From the NCBI RefSeq assembly GCF_003841505.1, contig NZ_REGA01000003.1:62001-126000 (forward strand): a DNA stretch of 64,000 bases, given 5' to 3'. The notes under the pieces were generated by a model. That model was not told the origin of the DNA, did not search any database, and saw only the letters and a program-made list of their open reading frames with translations. This stretch comes from Natrarchaeobius chitinivorans (GTDB lineage: Archaea > Halobacteriota > Halobacteria > Halobacteriales > Natrialbaceae). Shown in pieces: positions 44,544 to 52,419 of the stretch; within the stretch, counting starts at the first letter, position 1, and each line of letters begins with the position of its first letter. A program made the position numbers and the translations under genes.

Positions 44544-45320
44544 GTGAGCGAGTACGACACCGTCTCCGCCGAGGTCGAACACGAAGAGGAGATTCCGGAG
44601 GACCACCCCAGATACGAGGACCTGCTCACCCGCCACCGGATCGAGCGCGGCGTCGAGAAGGGGATCACCCACCTCCAGGGGATGCACGCCGAGGGCCGCG
44701 GAAGCGCCTTCGATTACCTGCTCGGGGAGGAGACGATTCCGAGCGCGGTCGAAGCCGAACGCGCGGCCGCGGCGCACCTCCTGCTCGCCGACCACCCAGT
44801 TCTCTCGATCAACGGCAACGTCGCCGCGCTCGTCCCGGCGGAGATGGTCGAACTCGCCGACGTCGTCGACGCCGACCTCGAGGTCAACCTCTTCAACCGG
44901 ACGCCCGAGCGCCTCGAGGCCATCGCCGACCACCTGCGCGAACACGGTGCGGAGGACGTAAAGGGCCTCGAGGCGGACGCCCGGATCCCCCGACTCGACC
45001 ACCAGCGCGCGAAGGTCGACGCCGACGGCATCTACGACGCCGACGTCGTGGTCGTCCCGCTCGAGGACGGCGACCGAGCCGAAGCCTTAGCGGAGATGGG
45101 CAAGACCGAGATCGTCATCGATCTGAACCCGCTGTCGCGCTCGCCCCAGGTCGCCGAGGTGCCGATCGTCGACAACATCATCCGCGCGGTGCCGAATATA
45201 ACCGAGCACGCACGGGATCTGGCGGACGCAAGCGGGGAAGAACTCGAGGCAATAGTCAAGGAATTCGACCGGAAACGGGCGCTCGAGGCGGCGGAAGAGC
45301 GGATTCGAAGCGGATTATGA
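44544..45320 (+). CDS. pps: 4-phosphopantoate--beta-alanine ligase (archaeal phosphopantothenate synthetase)
   Basis: 258 aa, GTG start; CGCTTTTTATCGCC about 27 nt upstream indicates a leaderless mRNA. Family signatures: RYEDLLTRHRIERGVEKGIT near residue 24, HPVLSINGNVAALVPAEMVE, DLEVNLFNRTPERLEAIADH, VVVPLEDGDRAEALAEMGKT, VIDLNPLSRSPQVAEVPIVD. It joins 4-phosphopantoate and beta-alanine with ATP, the step after pantoate kinase. The C-terminal FDRKRALEAAEERIRSGL is repeated in diverged form 400 bp downstream, beyond an AT-rich insert. Confidence 0.93.
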   Translation: MSEYDTVSAEVEHEEEIPEDHPRYEDLLTRHRIERGVEKGITHLQGMHAEGRGSAFDYLLGEETIPSAVEAERAAAAHLLLADHPVLSINGNVAALVPAEMVELADVVDADLEVNLFNRTPERLEAIADHLREHGAEDVKGLEADARIPRLDHQRAKVDADGIYDADVVVVPLEDGDRAEALAEMGKTEIVIDLNPLSRSPQVAEVPIVDNIIRAVPNITEHARDLADASGEELEAIVKEFDRKRALEAAEERIRSGL

Positions 45321-45351
45321 TCCATCACGCCGCTACTTTCGTGACGACCGT

Positions 45352-45588
45352 TTAGTTATTTCTAACCTTACTTCTCCTGATAATTATATACGAGAACATA
45401 TTAATGAACAATACTGTACAAAGGAGGAAGAGAATTAATTGGAGCAAAAATGATGGTGTTAGTGAATAGGCTATAAGTAAGCCAATAACCGCCGATATTC
45501 CTCCTACGGTCGCTCTAAGTAAAGAGTTCTCGATGGTCCACGGTGAGTCCCACAGTAGTGAACTGATTAGTTGAATTATTTCTCTCAT
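45352..45588 (-). CDS. Small membrane protein in the AT-rich insert
   Basis: 78 aa. Hydrophobic segments ATVGGISAVIGLLIAYSL and FLLQLILFLLCTVLFINMFS, ending with basic IIIRRSKVRNN. A Shine-Dalgarno AGGAGG directly precedes the ATG, which overlaps the stop of the upstream remnant (ATGA). Codon use is AT-rich, unlike the host genes. No family recognised; the size and coupling resemble small proteins of mobile elements. Confidence 0.6.
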   Translation of the reverse strand: MREIIQLISSLLWDSPWTIENSLLRATVGGISAVIGLLIAYSLTPSFLLQLILFLLCTVLFINMFSYIIIRRSKVRNN

Positions 45589-45728
45589 CCTCCTATTATA
45601 CTCCCACTTACAATTTCGCCAGTCAGCTGGTAATAATATTGCTTTGTATGGCTGTCAAAAACACTTGTCAAGAGTTCCATTCTTTTTCCCCTACTATTGA
45701 TATCGACCTGTACTGGGATTCGCGGAAC
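45585..45728 (-). pseudogene. 3' remnant of an unknown gene, truncated at the pps tail copy
   Basis: The last 47 codons of a minus-strand frame, including RIPVQVDINSRGKRMELLTS and HTKQYYYQLTGEIVSGSI, end in an ATGA overlap with the membrane ORF. Upstream, the frame would run antisense through the pps tail copy and repeat A8, so the real 5' part is missing. Composition is AT-rich like the insert. Identity unknown. Confidence 0.5.
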
Positions 45729-45785
45729 TTCGACCGGGAGGTGGCGCTCGAGGCGGCCGAAGAGCGGATCCAAAGTGGACTCTAA
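45729..45785 (+). repeat. Second, diverged copy of the pps 3' end
   Basis: Encodes FDREVALEAAEERIQSGL and TAA; it agrees with 45264-45320 at 46 of 57 positions. Several differences are synonymous (GCG/GCC, ATT/ATC, AGC/AGT), so this copy evolved as coding sequence, probably as the end of another lineage's pps gene. Confidence 0.85.
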
Positions 45786-45792
45786 CCCGGTC

Positions 45793-45879
45793 TCATACGG
45801 ATTACTGTAACTGTTTACCGGCGCACCCGCGACTCGGCCGACGGGTGCGCCGGTAATGATTTGACAGTAAACCGTATCA
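45793..45879. repeat. Family A palindromic element, copy A8
   Basis: TCATACGGATTACTGTAAC at the left; ACCGGCGCACCCGC with ACGGGTGCGCCGGTAA in the centre; TGACAGTAAACCGTATCA at the right. Begins 8 nt after the stop of the pps tail copy, so again at a coding 3' end. Confidence 0.88.
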
Positions 45880-45949
45880 ACCGACGTCCGAGTCACGTCG
45901 AAACGCGTTTTGGTCCCCGTTCGGCCGACATCTATTTCCCCCCTTGACT

Positions 45950-45967
45950 GATCGTTTTACAACGATC
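45950..45967 (+). promoter_or_regulatory. Palindrome upstream of the FlaG/beta-helix gene
   Basis: GATCGTTTTACAACGATC: perfect 7-bp arms around TTAC, which overlaps a TATA-like TTTTAC. Lies 77 nt before the ATG at 46044. Could be an operator. Confidence 0.35.
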
Positions 45968-46043
45968 GGACGAACCGTGTTTCGAAGGGAAATCGCCTCT
46001 GTGAGTCGGCTCGAGACGGGACGCCAGCGGTGGCGATGAGTCC

Positions 46044-48086
46044 ATGTCCGGGACCACCGCAACCCACCTCGTGTTCTTCGTGGCCGTGCTGGCCGTGTCC
46101 TCGGCGGTCGGGATAACTGTGATCGGACAGACCCACGTGGTCAGCGACGCGATCGAGGAGTACGGATCGACGTACGTCGAGGAGGTCGAGACCCAGATCG
46201 CCGTCGTCAGCGATCCGGAGAGCCCCGGGGCTATCTACGACTCACGGGACGCGAGCGACGACGTAACGATCCTGGTCAAGAACGTCGGCACCCGCTCGAT
46301 TCCCCTCGAGGGAAGCAGCGTCGACATCGTTGTCAATGGGGAGTACGTCCCCGATCCAACCGTCGAGAGCGCCAGCAGTGAATCCACGACGAACTGGCAG
46401 CCGGATTCGACCGCACGAATCACCTTCGACCGGGAACTCGAGTCGGGAACACACCGGATACTCGTCGGCGTCGCGTCGAACGAAGACGCCCTCGAGTTCG
46501 AAGTACCGAATCCCGGGGAGCCGGACGCGGTGTCCTACGAGGCCGACCCAGCCAACGAAACTGTCGACGAGGGTGAGACGATTACGTACACGGTGACGGT
46601 CGAGGACGGCTACGGCGACCCCGTCAGTGAAGGCTTCGAGGTGGAAGCCGACGCGACGGACGGGTTCGACGTCGAGATCAACGACGACGGTGCGGTGACG
46701 ACCGAAATGACCGACTCCGACGGGCGGGTCACGTTCGAGGTGACGTCCGACACGCCCCAGGACGACGTCGACGTCGTGTTCACCGAACAGATGCACGGAA
46801 ATTCGGAGACCGGCCAGGCCACCTGGGACGGTGAACAGGAAGAGGGGTCGCTCTCCGGAACCGTCACGACGGGGACGGAAGACGGCGACGACGATGACCT
46901 GGAGGGCGAAACGGTGACGATCGAGAACAGTCCGGAACGGACGACGACGATCGAGGCCGACGGGAGCTACGACTTCGATTCCGTCGAGGGCGGCGAGTAC
47001 ACGCTCTGGATCGACGCGGACGGCCACCGGTACTACGAGACGACGGTGATCGTCGACGGCCCGACGACGAAAGACGTCTCGCTTCCCGGCAACGTCGAAA
47101 ACGTCGAGACGGGGGCGAGTTACACGTCACTCGGTACTGGGGCTTTCGCCCTCGAGGACGGAGAGACACTCGAGCTCGCCGAAGCCGTCTACGACGAGTC
47201 AGACGGCGGCTCCTCGGCCGTGACCGTCACCAACTCCGACGTAACCATCCGTGCTCTCGGTGCTCGAGATGGGACGGTTCTCGACGCGGCCGGTGCCGAG
47301 ACTGGCCTGTCGATCGAGGGGGAGGACGTCTCCGTCGATGGCCTGACCGTCAAGAACGTCGCCCCGTCCGGAACCGGGGTTCACCTCGCGTCCGCTCGCG
47401 GTTCGTCCCTCGCGAATCTCGAGGTCGACGACGCGGGGATCGGCGTCGACGTAGACGCCTCGAACGAGGTCGCGATCGAGGACCTCGAGGCGAGCGGGAA
47501 CGACGACGCCGGCGTCCGCGTCGGGGACAGCGACGAGGTCGAACTCGAGTACGTTCACCTCTCCGGTAACGGAGACGGAATCCGGGTCACGGAGGGCGGC
47601 CAGTTTACGGTCACGTACGCAACCGTCACCGACAGCGACGGAGACGGATTGAACGTCTCCGACAGCGACGGACTCACGGTCAGATCCAGTAGCTTCCTCA
47701 GAAATGAGGACAACGGAGTCTACATTCGGGACAGCAACCGCGTCACGGTCGAAAACAGCGAAATGCGTGAAAGTGGCCGGGACGGGGTTCTCGTCCAGGC
47801 CGACGAGAGCGATATCAGCCTCGACGAAGGACACTTCCAGGTGTCGTCCAACAACATCGAAGACAACGACGGATACGGAATGTGGGCCGAAGACGGAGAC
47901 ACACCCGTCGACAACGACGAACTCGGGGACGGGACGATCGACCTCGAGGCTGGAAAGCTCGGGGCCGGGTCCAACTGGTGGGGCCACGAAGACGGGCCCC
48001 AGGCCGAGGGCGCAAACGGCGTGAGTGAGGAAACCGTCGAGTTCGAACCGTACGCGACGGATCGAATCCAGCAGGCAGGCTCGTAA
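46044..48086 (+). CDS. FlaG-like archaellum stator domain fused to Ig-like and beta-helix domains
   Basis: 680 aa. Residues 1-145 look like archaellum FlaG: membrane segment THLVFFVAVLAVSSAVGITV, then VSDAIEEYGSTYVEEVETQI, and DDVTILVKNVGTRSIPLEGS. Next come an invasin/Ig-like domain (about 157-245, ETITYTVTVEDGYGDPVSEG), a carboxypeptidase-regulatory-like domain (about 255-335, GSYDFDSVEGGEYTLWIDAD), and a right-handed parallel beta-helix of the NosD/pectate-lyase type (about 340-650) with repeated DGLTVKNV, SDGLTVRSS and NRVTVENS strands. The protein is probably anchored by its N-terminus and exposed outside. FlaG is normally a short protein in the archaellum operon; no archaellum genes are nearby. 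Confidence 0.8.
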   Translation: MSGTTATHLVFFVAVLAVSSAVGITVIGQTHVVSDAIEEYGSTYVEEVETQIAVVSDPESPGAIYDSRDASDDVTILVKNVGTRSIPLEGSSVDIVVNGEYVPDPTVESASSESTTNWQPDSTARITFDRELESGTHRILVGVASNEDALEFEVPNPGEPDAVSYEADPANETVDEGETITYTVTVEDGYGDPVSEGFEVEADATDGFDVEINDDGAVTTEMTDSDGRVTFEVTSDTPQDDVDVVFTEQMHGNSETGQATWDGEQEEGSLSGTVTTGTEDGDDDDLEGETVTIENSPERTTTIEADGSYDFDSVEGGEYTLWIDADGHRYYETTVIVDGPTTKDVSLPGNVENVETGASYTSLGTGAFALEDGETLELAEAVYDESDGGSSAVTVTNSDVTIRALGARDGTVLDAAGAETGLSIEGEDVSVDGLTVKNVAPSGTGVHLASARGSSLANLEVDDAGIGVDVDASNEVAIEDLEASGNDDAGVRVGDSDEVELEYVHLSGNGDGIRVTEGGQFTVTYATVTDSDGDGLNVSDSDGLTVRSSSFLRNEDNGVYIRDSNRVTVENSEMRESGRDGVLVQADESDISLDEGHFQVSSNNIEDNDGYGMWAEDGDTPVDNDELGDGTIDLEAGKLGAGSNWWGHEDGPQAEGANGVSEETVEFEPYATDRIQQAGS

Positions 48087-48144
48087 GCGACCGACTCTCG
48101 ACGACGATAGCTGCTCTGGCCGAAAACGGTGGAAATCGATCCGG

Positions 48145-48807
48145 TCAGGACCGGTCTACGATTCCCGGTGATATCGTGTTTCGTCCATCGTCCTGATCGG
48201 TTTCGTCGTTGCTGTCACGATCGTCGTCGCCTCCGATCGGGAGTCGGTCTTCGACCCCCGCGAGCGCTTCTTCGACTCGGTAGTACGACAGCGAGAGGTA
48301 CTCGCTCGCCTGCCTCGAGAGCGAGTCATCGACCTCGTACTCGATACCCGTTCCCTCGAGTCTGTCGCCGTCGTAAGCCGTAAGAAACCGCCGGGCCAGT
48401 TCGACCCCTTTCTCGGCGTCGTACCCGCGTGCGACGTAGTGTTTGTACGGGTGGCGGATCCACGAACACTCCCAGTGGGCGTAGACGTCGACTCCCTCGG
48501 CGTCCTCGAGGTCGTGGAGAACGACGTGAAGCTGGTAGTCGGCCAGTGGCGACGACCGCCACACCCACGACCCCTCCGAGGTGTTGCCGTCCATGCGTAC
48601 TTTCAACGAGGCGATCGGGTTTCGCGAGAAGCCGAGTTCGGCGAGAATTTCCTCGAGCGTCTCTTCCGAGCAGTTCGTGGTCAGCGCGTACTCGTCGGCG
48701 GTCGTATGGCTGATCGCGTAGCCGTCGAAACTCCCCTCGAGCAGGTAGTGTATCTGGGGGAGGAAACTCCGCCGGACGGCGTTGACGAAATCCTCTCTGT
48801 ATCCCAT
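48145..48807 (-). CDS. Conserved-looking hypothetical protein
   Basis: 220 aa, soluble. Starts MGYREDFVNAVRRSFLPQIH. Aromatic- and charge-rich stretches WVWRSSPLADYQLHVVLHDL and VDVYAHWECSWIRHPYKHYV suggest a compact alpha/beta domain. C-terminal 30 residues are acidic low-complexity (GGDDDRDSNDETDQDD). No family recognised and no catalytic pattern; a ligand-binding or regulatory role would be a guess. Convergent with the FlaG-fusion gene. Confidence 0.65.
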   Translation of the reverse strand: MGYREDFVNAVRRSFLPQIHYLLEGSFDGYAISHTTADEYALTTNCSEETLEEILAELGFSRNPIASLKVRMDGNTSEGSWVWRSSPLADYQLHVVLHDLEDAEGVDVYAHWECSWIRHPYKHYVARGYDAEKGVELARRFLTAYDGDRLEGTGIEYEVDDSLSRQASEYLSLSYYRVEEALAGVEDRLPIGGDDDRDSNDETDQDDGRNTISPGIVDRS

Positions 48808-48937
48808 CGCTCGAACCTGACGGCTACCGGACGGATGAGAACTCGGCAGGCACTTTCCGACCGGTTGCCGATTGGTATGGGCGACCTGCAGAAGCCGGTG
48901 TAAGCGTTAGGGAGGCGAACAGCGTCGTGTGTGACAG

Positions 48938-49225
48938 ATGAGTGAGCCGACCGACCCGAGCGACGGACACGTCGTGGCCCGCCAGGAACTCGACACCGAT
49001 CGAGACGCCCCAGCGACCCAGATCGTCGAGACGATCGCCGCGCTCGAGAACGCCGATCCGATCGAACTGTCACCCGTCTACGACTGCATCGACGACCTCG
49101 TCGCCGACCTTCTCTCCCCACCGCCGTCCGACGAAGCCGACGCGAACCTCGCGTTTACCTACCACGGGTATCGAGTCCACGTCCAGCAGGACGGCACAGC
49201 GACGATTCTCCGGTCCGGGAGGTAA
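48938..49225 (+). CDS. HalOD1 output-domain protein
   Basis: 95 aa. The order DAPATQIVETIAALENADPI, LSPVYDCIDDLVADLL and FTYHGYRVHVQQDGTATI matches HalOD1, a small haloarchaeal output domain found alone or attached to signalling proteins. Function unknown. The stop is followed at once by a 19-bp tandem duplication. Confidence 0.85.
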   Translation: MSEPTDPSDGHVVARQELDTDRDAPATQIVETIAALENADPIELSPVYDCIDDLVADLLSPPPSDEADANLAFTYHGYRVHVQQDGTATILRSGR

Positions 49226-49226
49226 T

Positions 49227-49264
49227 CCACGTCGCGGAGACAAACCCACGTCGTGAAGACGAAA
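49227..49264. repeat. 19-bp tandem duplication just behind the HalOD1 stop codon
   Basis: CCACGTCGCGGAGACAAAC (49227-49245) and CCACGTCGTGAAGACGAAA (49246-49264) differ at three positions. The first starts one base after the TAA. Confidence 0.75.
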
Positions 49265-49408
49265 TCGATCCGATCGCTGAGGGAGTCTCGTAGACGTTCA
49301 TACTCGCCTTCCGACGAACCGAGAGACAACGCCGAAGTCCGGGCCCGGAATCAGCGGGTGGCTACGATACTCCCTAACTGCCCGCTCGCTCGAGCCACCC
49401 TGCTTGCG

Positions 49409-49456
49409 ATCGGTGTGCGAATCGTTACAGTAAACCGTATTAATTGTCACTATAGC
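49409..49456. repeat. Composite of family B and family A ends
   Basis: GCGATCGGTGTGCGAATCGT (family B right arm) runs directly into TTACAGTAAACCGTATTA (family A right end), followed by ATTGTCACTATAGC, which again resembles a family B terminus. One element probably inserted in or recombined with the other. The rest of the gap 49226-49575 contains no gene. Confidence 0.5.
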
Positions 49457-49575
49457 TACCATATCCCGGGGGGCGATACAGGACAGAGCCGAGTCGGTGT
49501 CGACAGCGATCCATCGGTCGTGCGAACGGAGTTCACAAAGTCATAAATCCGTCCACTGATTCCGATCAGACAGCA

Positions 49576-50556
49576 ATGGATACCTACGAGCTGATCACGC
49601 GAAACGCCGAGGAGGTCGTCACCGACGAGGAGGTGCGAAAACTCGCCGACGATCCTGCGGACAAACGCGCCTACGTCGGCTACGAGCCCTCCGGCGTACT
49701 CCACCTCGGCCACCTGCTGACGGCGAACAAACTCATCGACCTGCAGGAGGCGGGGATGGAGACCGTCGTCTTGCTCGCGGACGTCCACGCCTACCTCAAC
49801 GGCAAAGGCACGTTCGAGGAGATCCGCGAGACCGCAGCGCAGATGAAAGCCCAGTTCATCGCCTACGGCCTCGAGGAGGAGCGAACCGAGTTCGTCTACG
49901 GCTCGGAGTTCCAGCTCGAGGAGGAGTACACGCTCGATCTGCACGAACTCGAGCTCTCGACGACGATGAACCGGGCCCAGCGGGCGATGGCCGAACTCCA
50001 GTCCGGAGAGACGGCGAAGGTGAGCCACCTCGTCTACCCCCTGATGCAGACACTCGACATCCAGTACCTCGACCTCGACCTCGCGGTCGGCGGACTCGAC
50101 CAGCGCAAGGTCCACATGCTCCACCGCGAGGAGATTCCGGACCTGGGATACGAGGCGCGACCCTGTCTCCACACCCCGATCATCGCCGACCTCACCAGCG
50201 GCGAAGGGAAGATGTCCTCGAGCGAGGGCGTGACGATCTCGATGGAAGATTCGACCGAGGACTTAGAGGAGAAGGTCAACTCGGCCTTTTGCCCGCCAAC
50301 TCGAGAGCCCGACGGCGACCTCGAGAACCCCGTGCTCGAGTTGTTCGAGTACCACGTCTTCCCGCGGTTCGAGGAAGTCGTCGTCGAGCGACCCGAAAAG
50401 TACGGTGGGGACCTCACGTACGGGGACTACGAGACCCTGGCCGCGGACCTCGAGTCGGGCGAGCTCCATCCGGCGGACGCGAAGGGCACACTCGCGAGTT
50501 ACCTCGACGAACTGATCGCACCCGGCAGGGAGAAACTTCGCGAACTCCGATCGTAA
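49576..50556 (+). CDS. tyrS: Tyrosyl-tRNA synthetase
   Basis: 326 aa, archaeal/eukaryal type without the bacterial S4 domain. HIGH motif: YEPSGVLHLGHLLTANKLID; tyrosine-site residues in ADVHAYLNGKGTFEEI and VYPLMQTLDIQYLDLDLAVG; GGLDQRKVHMLHREEI; KMSKS-equivalent KMSSSEGVTISMEDS. It activates tyrosine and charges tRNA-Tyr. Stand-alone gene; a 24-bp tandem duplication starts 10 nt after its stop. Confidence 0.96.
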   Translation: MDTYELITRNAEEVVTDEEVRKLADDPADKRAYVGYEPSGVLHLGHLLTANKLIDLQEAGMETVVLLADVHAYLNGKGTFEEIRETAAQMKAQFIAYGLEEERTEFVYGSEFQLEEEYTLDLHELELSTTMNRAQRAMAELQSGETAKVSHLVYPLMQTLDIQYLDLDLAVGGLDQRKVHMLHREEIPDLGYEARPCLHTPIIADLTSGEGKMSSSEGVTISMEDSTEDLEEKVNSAFCPPTREPDGDLENPVLELFEYHVFPRFEEVVVERPEKYGGDLTYGDYETLAADLESGELHPADAKGTLASYLDELIAPGREKLRELRS

Positions 50557-50566
50557 GACGTCGACT

Positions 50567-50614
50567 GTCGCCCACCGCGAACCACCAACCGTCGCCCACC
50601 GTGAACCACCAACC
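50567..50614. repeat. 24-bp tandem duplication behind the tyrS stop codon
   Basis: Copies 50567-50590 and 50591-50614 differ at one position (GCGAACC versus GTGAACC). The rest of the 323-nt gap to birA has no gene that I can support; a minus-strand frame with FACRRCGTELW is discussed among rejected items. Confidence 0.92.
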
Positions 50615-50879
50615 GTCGTCCTGATCGGGGTCTCGAGCGAGACGACCATCGGCGAAGGAAACAGAAACAGAGTTCGACTGCGCCGATCCACAGCTCGGTG
50701 CCACACCGTCGACACGCGAACGTCGTCTCGTACTCCTCGAATCGGTCGCGCACTTCCCGACCGGACGTCTCGCAGTATCTCCATCGTTCTCCGCGGTCGA
50801 GACGACGAAAAGAGACGAGGACGTGTACGATCGGGATCGATCCTTCCGATTGAAGTGCGATCGGCCCCCTCTCGAGGGC

Positions 50880-51818
50880 ATGAACGAGACGCGACGCACG
50901 ATCCTCGAGCGAATCGGCGACGGCCCGGTTTCGGGACCCGATCTGGCCGCAGACCTCGAGATTTCCCGCGCGGCCGTCTGGAAGCATATCGAGGGGCTCC
51001 GCGACGCCGAGTTCGACATCGAGAGCGGGCCGAACGGCTACGAACTGGTGGCGGTCGACGCCTACAACGGCCCGGCCGTCGAGTACGGTCTCGAGGCCCC
51101 GTTTTCGATCGAGTACCACGACTCCGTCGGAAGCACGAACGAACGCGCCAGAGCGCTCGCGGTCGAGGGCCGGGCGGACGTCGCGGTTCTCGCCGACGAA
51201 CAGACCGGCGGCCGGGGCCGCCTCGAGCGCGAGTGGGCCTCACCGTCCGGCGGCGTCTGGGTGAGCGTCGTTACCCGGCCGGAGATTTCTCCCTCTCGAG
51301 CACCTCTCTTTACGCTCGCCGCCTCCGTGGCCACGGCGCGCGCCGCTCGAGAGGCGAGCGTCGACGCGCGGATCAAGTGGCCCAACGACGTGGTCGTCCC
51401 GGTCGGGGAATCGGGCGAGTACCGGAAACTCGCGGGTGCACTCACGGAGATGGAAGGCGAGACGGATCGTATCGAGTGGCTCGTCGTCGGAGTGGGCATC
51501 AACGCAAATCTAGACCAGGAGGCGCTCCCCGACGGGGCCACCAGCATCCGCGAGGAGGCCGGTGACGTCGACCGTCGACGATTCGTCCAGCGATTGCTCG
51601 AGGAGTTCGACCGCTATCGAAACGACCTCGAGGGGGTCGTCTCCGCCTGGCGAGAGCTCACGCTGACACTCGGCCAGCGCGTTCGCGTCGATCGGCCCGC
51701 AGGCGAGGTGATCGGCGAGGCCGTCGACGTCACCGGGAACGGTGCGCTCGTCGTCGAGAGCGACGACGAACGAGTGGTGGTCTCCGCGGGTGATTGTGAA
51801 CACCTTCGACCGATCTGA
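50880..51818 (+). CDS. birA: Biotin--[acetyl-CoA-carboxylase] ligase BirA with N-terminal HTH
   Basis: 312 aa from MNETRRTILERIGDGPVSGP. An N-terminal winged helix, DLAADLEISRAAVWKHIEGL, marks the regulatory BirA type. The catalytic core follows: VGSTNERARALAVEG, the biotin loop TGGRGRLEREWASPSGGVWV, RIKWPNDVVV, KLAGALTEMEG and the SH3-like C-terminus. It makes biotinyl-AMP and biotinylates carboxylase carrier proteins, and may repress biotin-related genes. No biotin-pathway genes are adjacent. Confidence 0.93.
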   Translation: MNETRRTILERIGDGPVSGPDLAADLEISRAAVWKHIEGLRDAEFDIESGPNGYELVAVDAYNGPAVEYGLEAPFSIEYHDSVGSTNERARALAVEGRADVAVLADEQTGGRGRLEREWASPSGGVWVSVVTRPEISPSRAPLFTLAASVATARAAREASVDARIKWPNDVVVPVGESGEYRKLAGALTEMEGETDRIEWLVVGVGINANLDQEALPDGATSIREEAGDVDRRRFVQRLLEEFDRYRNDLEGVVSAWRELTLTLGQRVRVDRPAGEVIGEAVDVTGNGALVVESDDERVVVSAGDCEHLRPI

Positions 51819-51857
51819 CGGCTTCGGGATCCGTCCGACAGCGAAACCGGCTCGAGG

Positions 51858-52334
51858 TTACTCGACCGCAACCTGTGGCTGATCGGCCCCGTCGCCGACG
51901 CGTTTCGGATCGACGTTCACCGTCAGCACCGGAACCTGTGCGTTTCGCACGACTCGTTCCGTGACGCTGCCGAGCAGGAGTCTGTCGATGCCGCCGCGGC
52001 CGTGTGTCCCCATGACGACCAGATCGCACGTCCCAGGGGTAGCCTCCTCGACGATGACGCGACTCGGCGATCCCTCGAGGACGGCGGTCTCGACGTGGAC
52101 GTCTTCGGGGGCGATTTTCTCGACGCGTTCGACTGCCGCCCGACCCTCTTCGCGAAGCGCGTCGCTGATTCCTTCCCACGCAGTCTCCATCGGCAGCCCA
52201 CCGTACCCGGCCGCGTTGACGACGTAGATCGCCCGGATCGTCGCGTCGTGGGCGGCCGCGAGATCGAACGCGTACTCGAGTGCGTGTTCGACCTCCGACG
52301 AGCCGTCGGTCGGGACGAGAATGCAGTCGTACAT
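51858..52334 (-). CDS. Universal stress protein UspA family, ATP-binding type
   Basis: 158 aa. MYDCILVPTDGSSEVEHALE at the N-terminus and the full ATP loop VVMGTHGRGGIDRLLLGSVT near residue 120, then VVRNAQVPVLTVNVDP. A standard cytoplasmic UspA. An inverted repeat brackets its TATA-like box (separate entry), suggesting repressor control. Confidence 0.9.
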   Translation of the reverse strand: MYDCILVPTDGSSEVEHALEYAFDLAAAHDATIRAIYVVNAAGYGGLPMETAWEGISDALREEGRAAVERVEKIAPEDVHVETAVLEGSPSRVIVEEATPGTCDLVVMGTHGRGGIDRLLLGSVTERVVRNAQVPVLTVNVDPKRVGDGADQPQVAVE

Positions 52335-52358
52335 CGTGCTATATGTTCTCATAACACG

Positions 52359-52380
52359 CGATACCCTAATAAGAGTATCG
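52359..52380 (-). promoter_or_regulatory. Inverted repeat bracketing the UspA TATA box
   Basis: On the minus strand CGATACTCTTATTAGGGTAT plus CG: perfect 6-bp arms CGATAC/GTATCG around CTTATTAGG, which is about 30 nt before the UspA start. A protein bound here would block TBP, so this is a good repressor-operator candidate. Confidence 0.5.
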
Positions 52381-52419
52381 TGAGATGATCGGCGACCACG
52401 CGCCGCGGTGAGTCACCGG

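Larger units (their letters stand above)
45321..45728. mobile_element. AT-rich insert between two copies of the pps 3' end (integration scar)
   Basis: 408 bp, visibly AT-rich (for example TAATTATATACGAGAACATA) against GC-rich surroundings. It contains one small membrane ORF and the 3' remnant of another gene, coupled by an ATGA overlap. On the far side lies a second, diverged copy of the last 19 codons of pps. This layout is what an integrative element using a gene 3' end as attachment site, later deleted, would leave behind. No integrase remains. Confidence 0.6.

Noticed and set aside
50620-50800. Minus-strand frame with FACRRCGTELW, resembling a zinc ribbon
   Set aside because: Only one CxxC pair, no credible start, and it runs into the tandem duplication; probably a remnant or chance.
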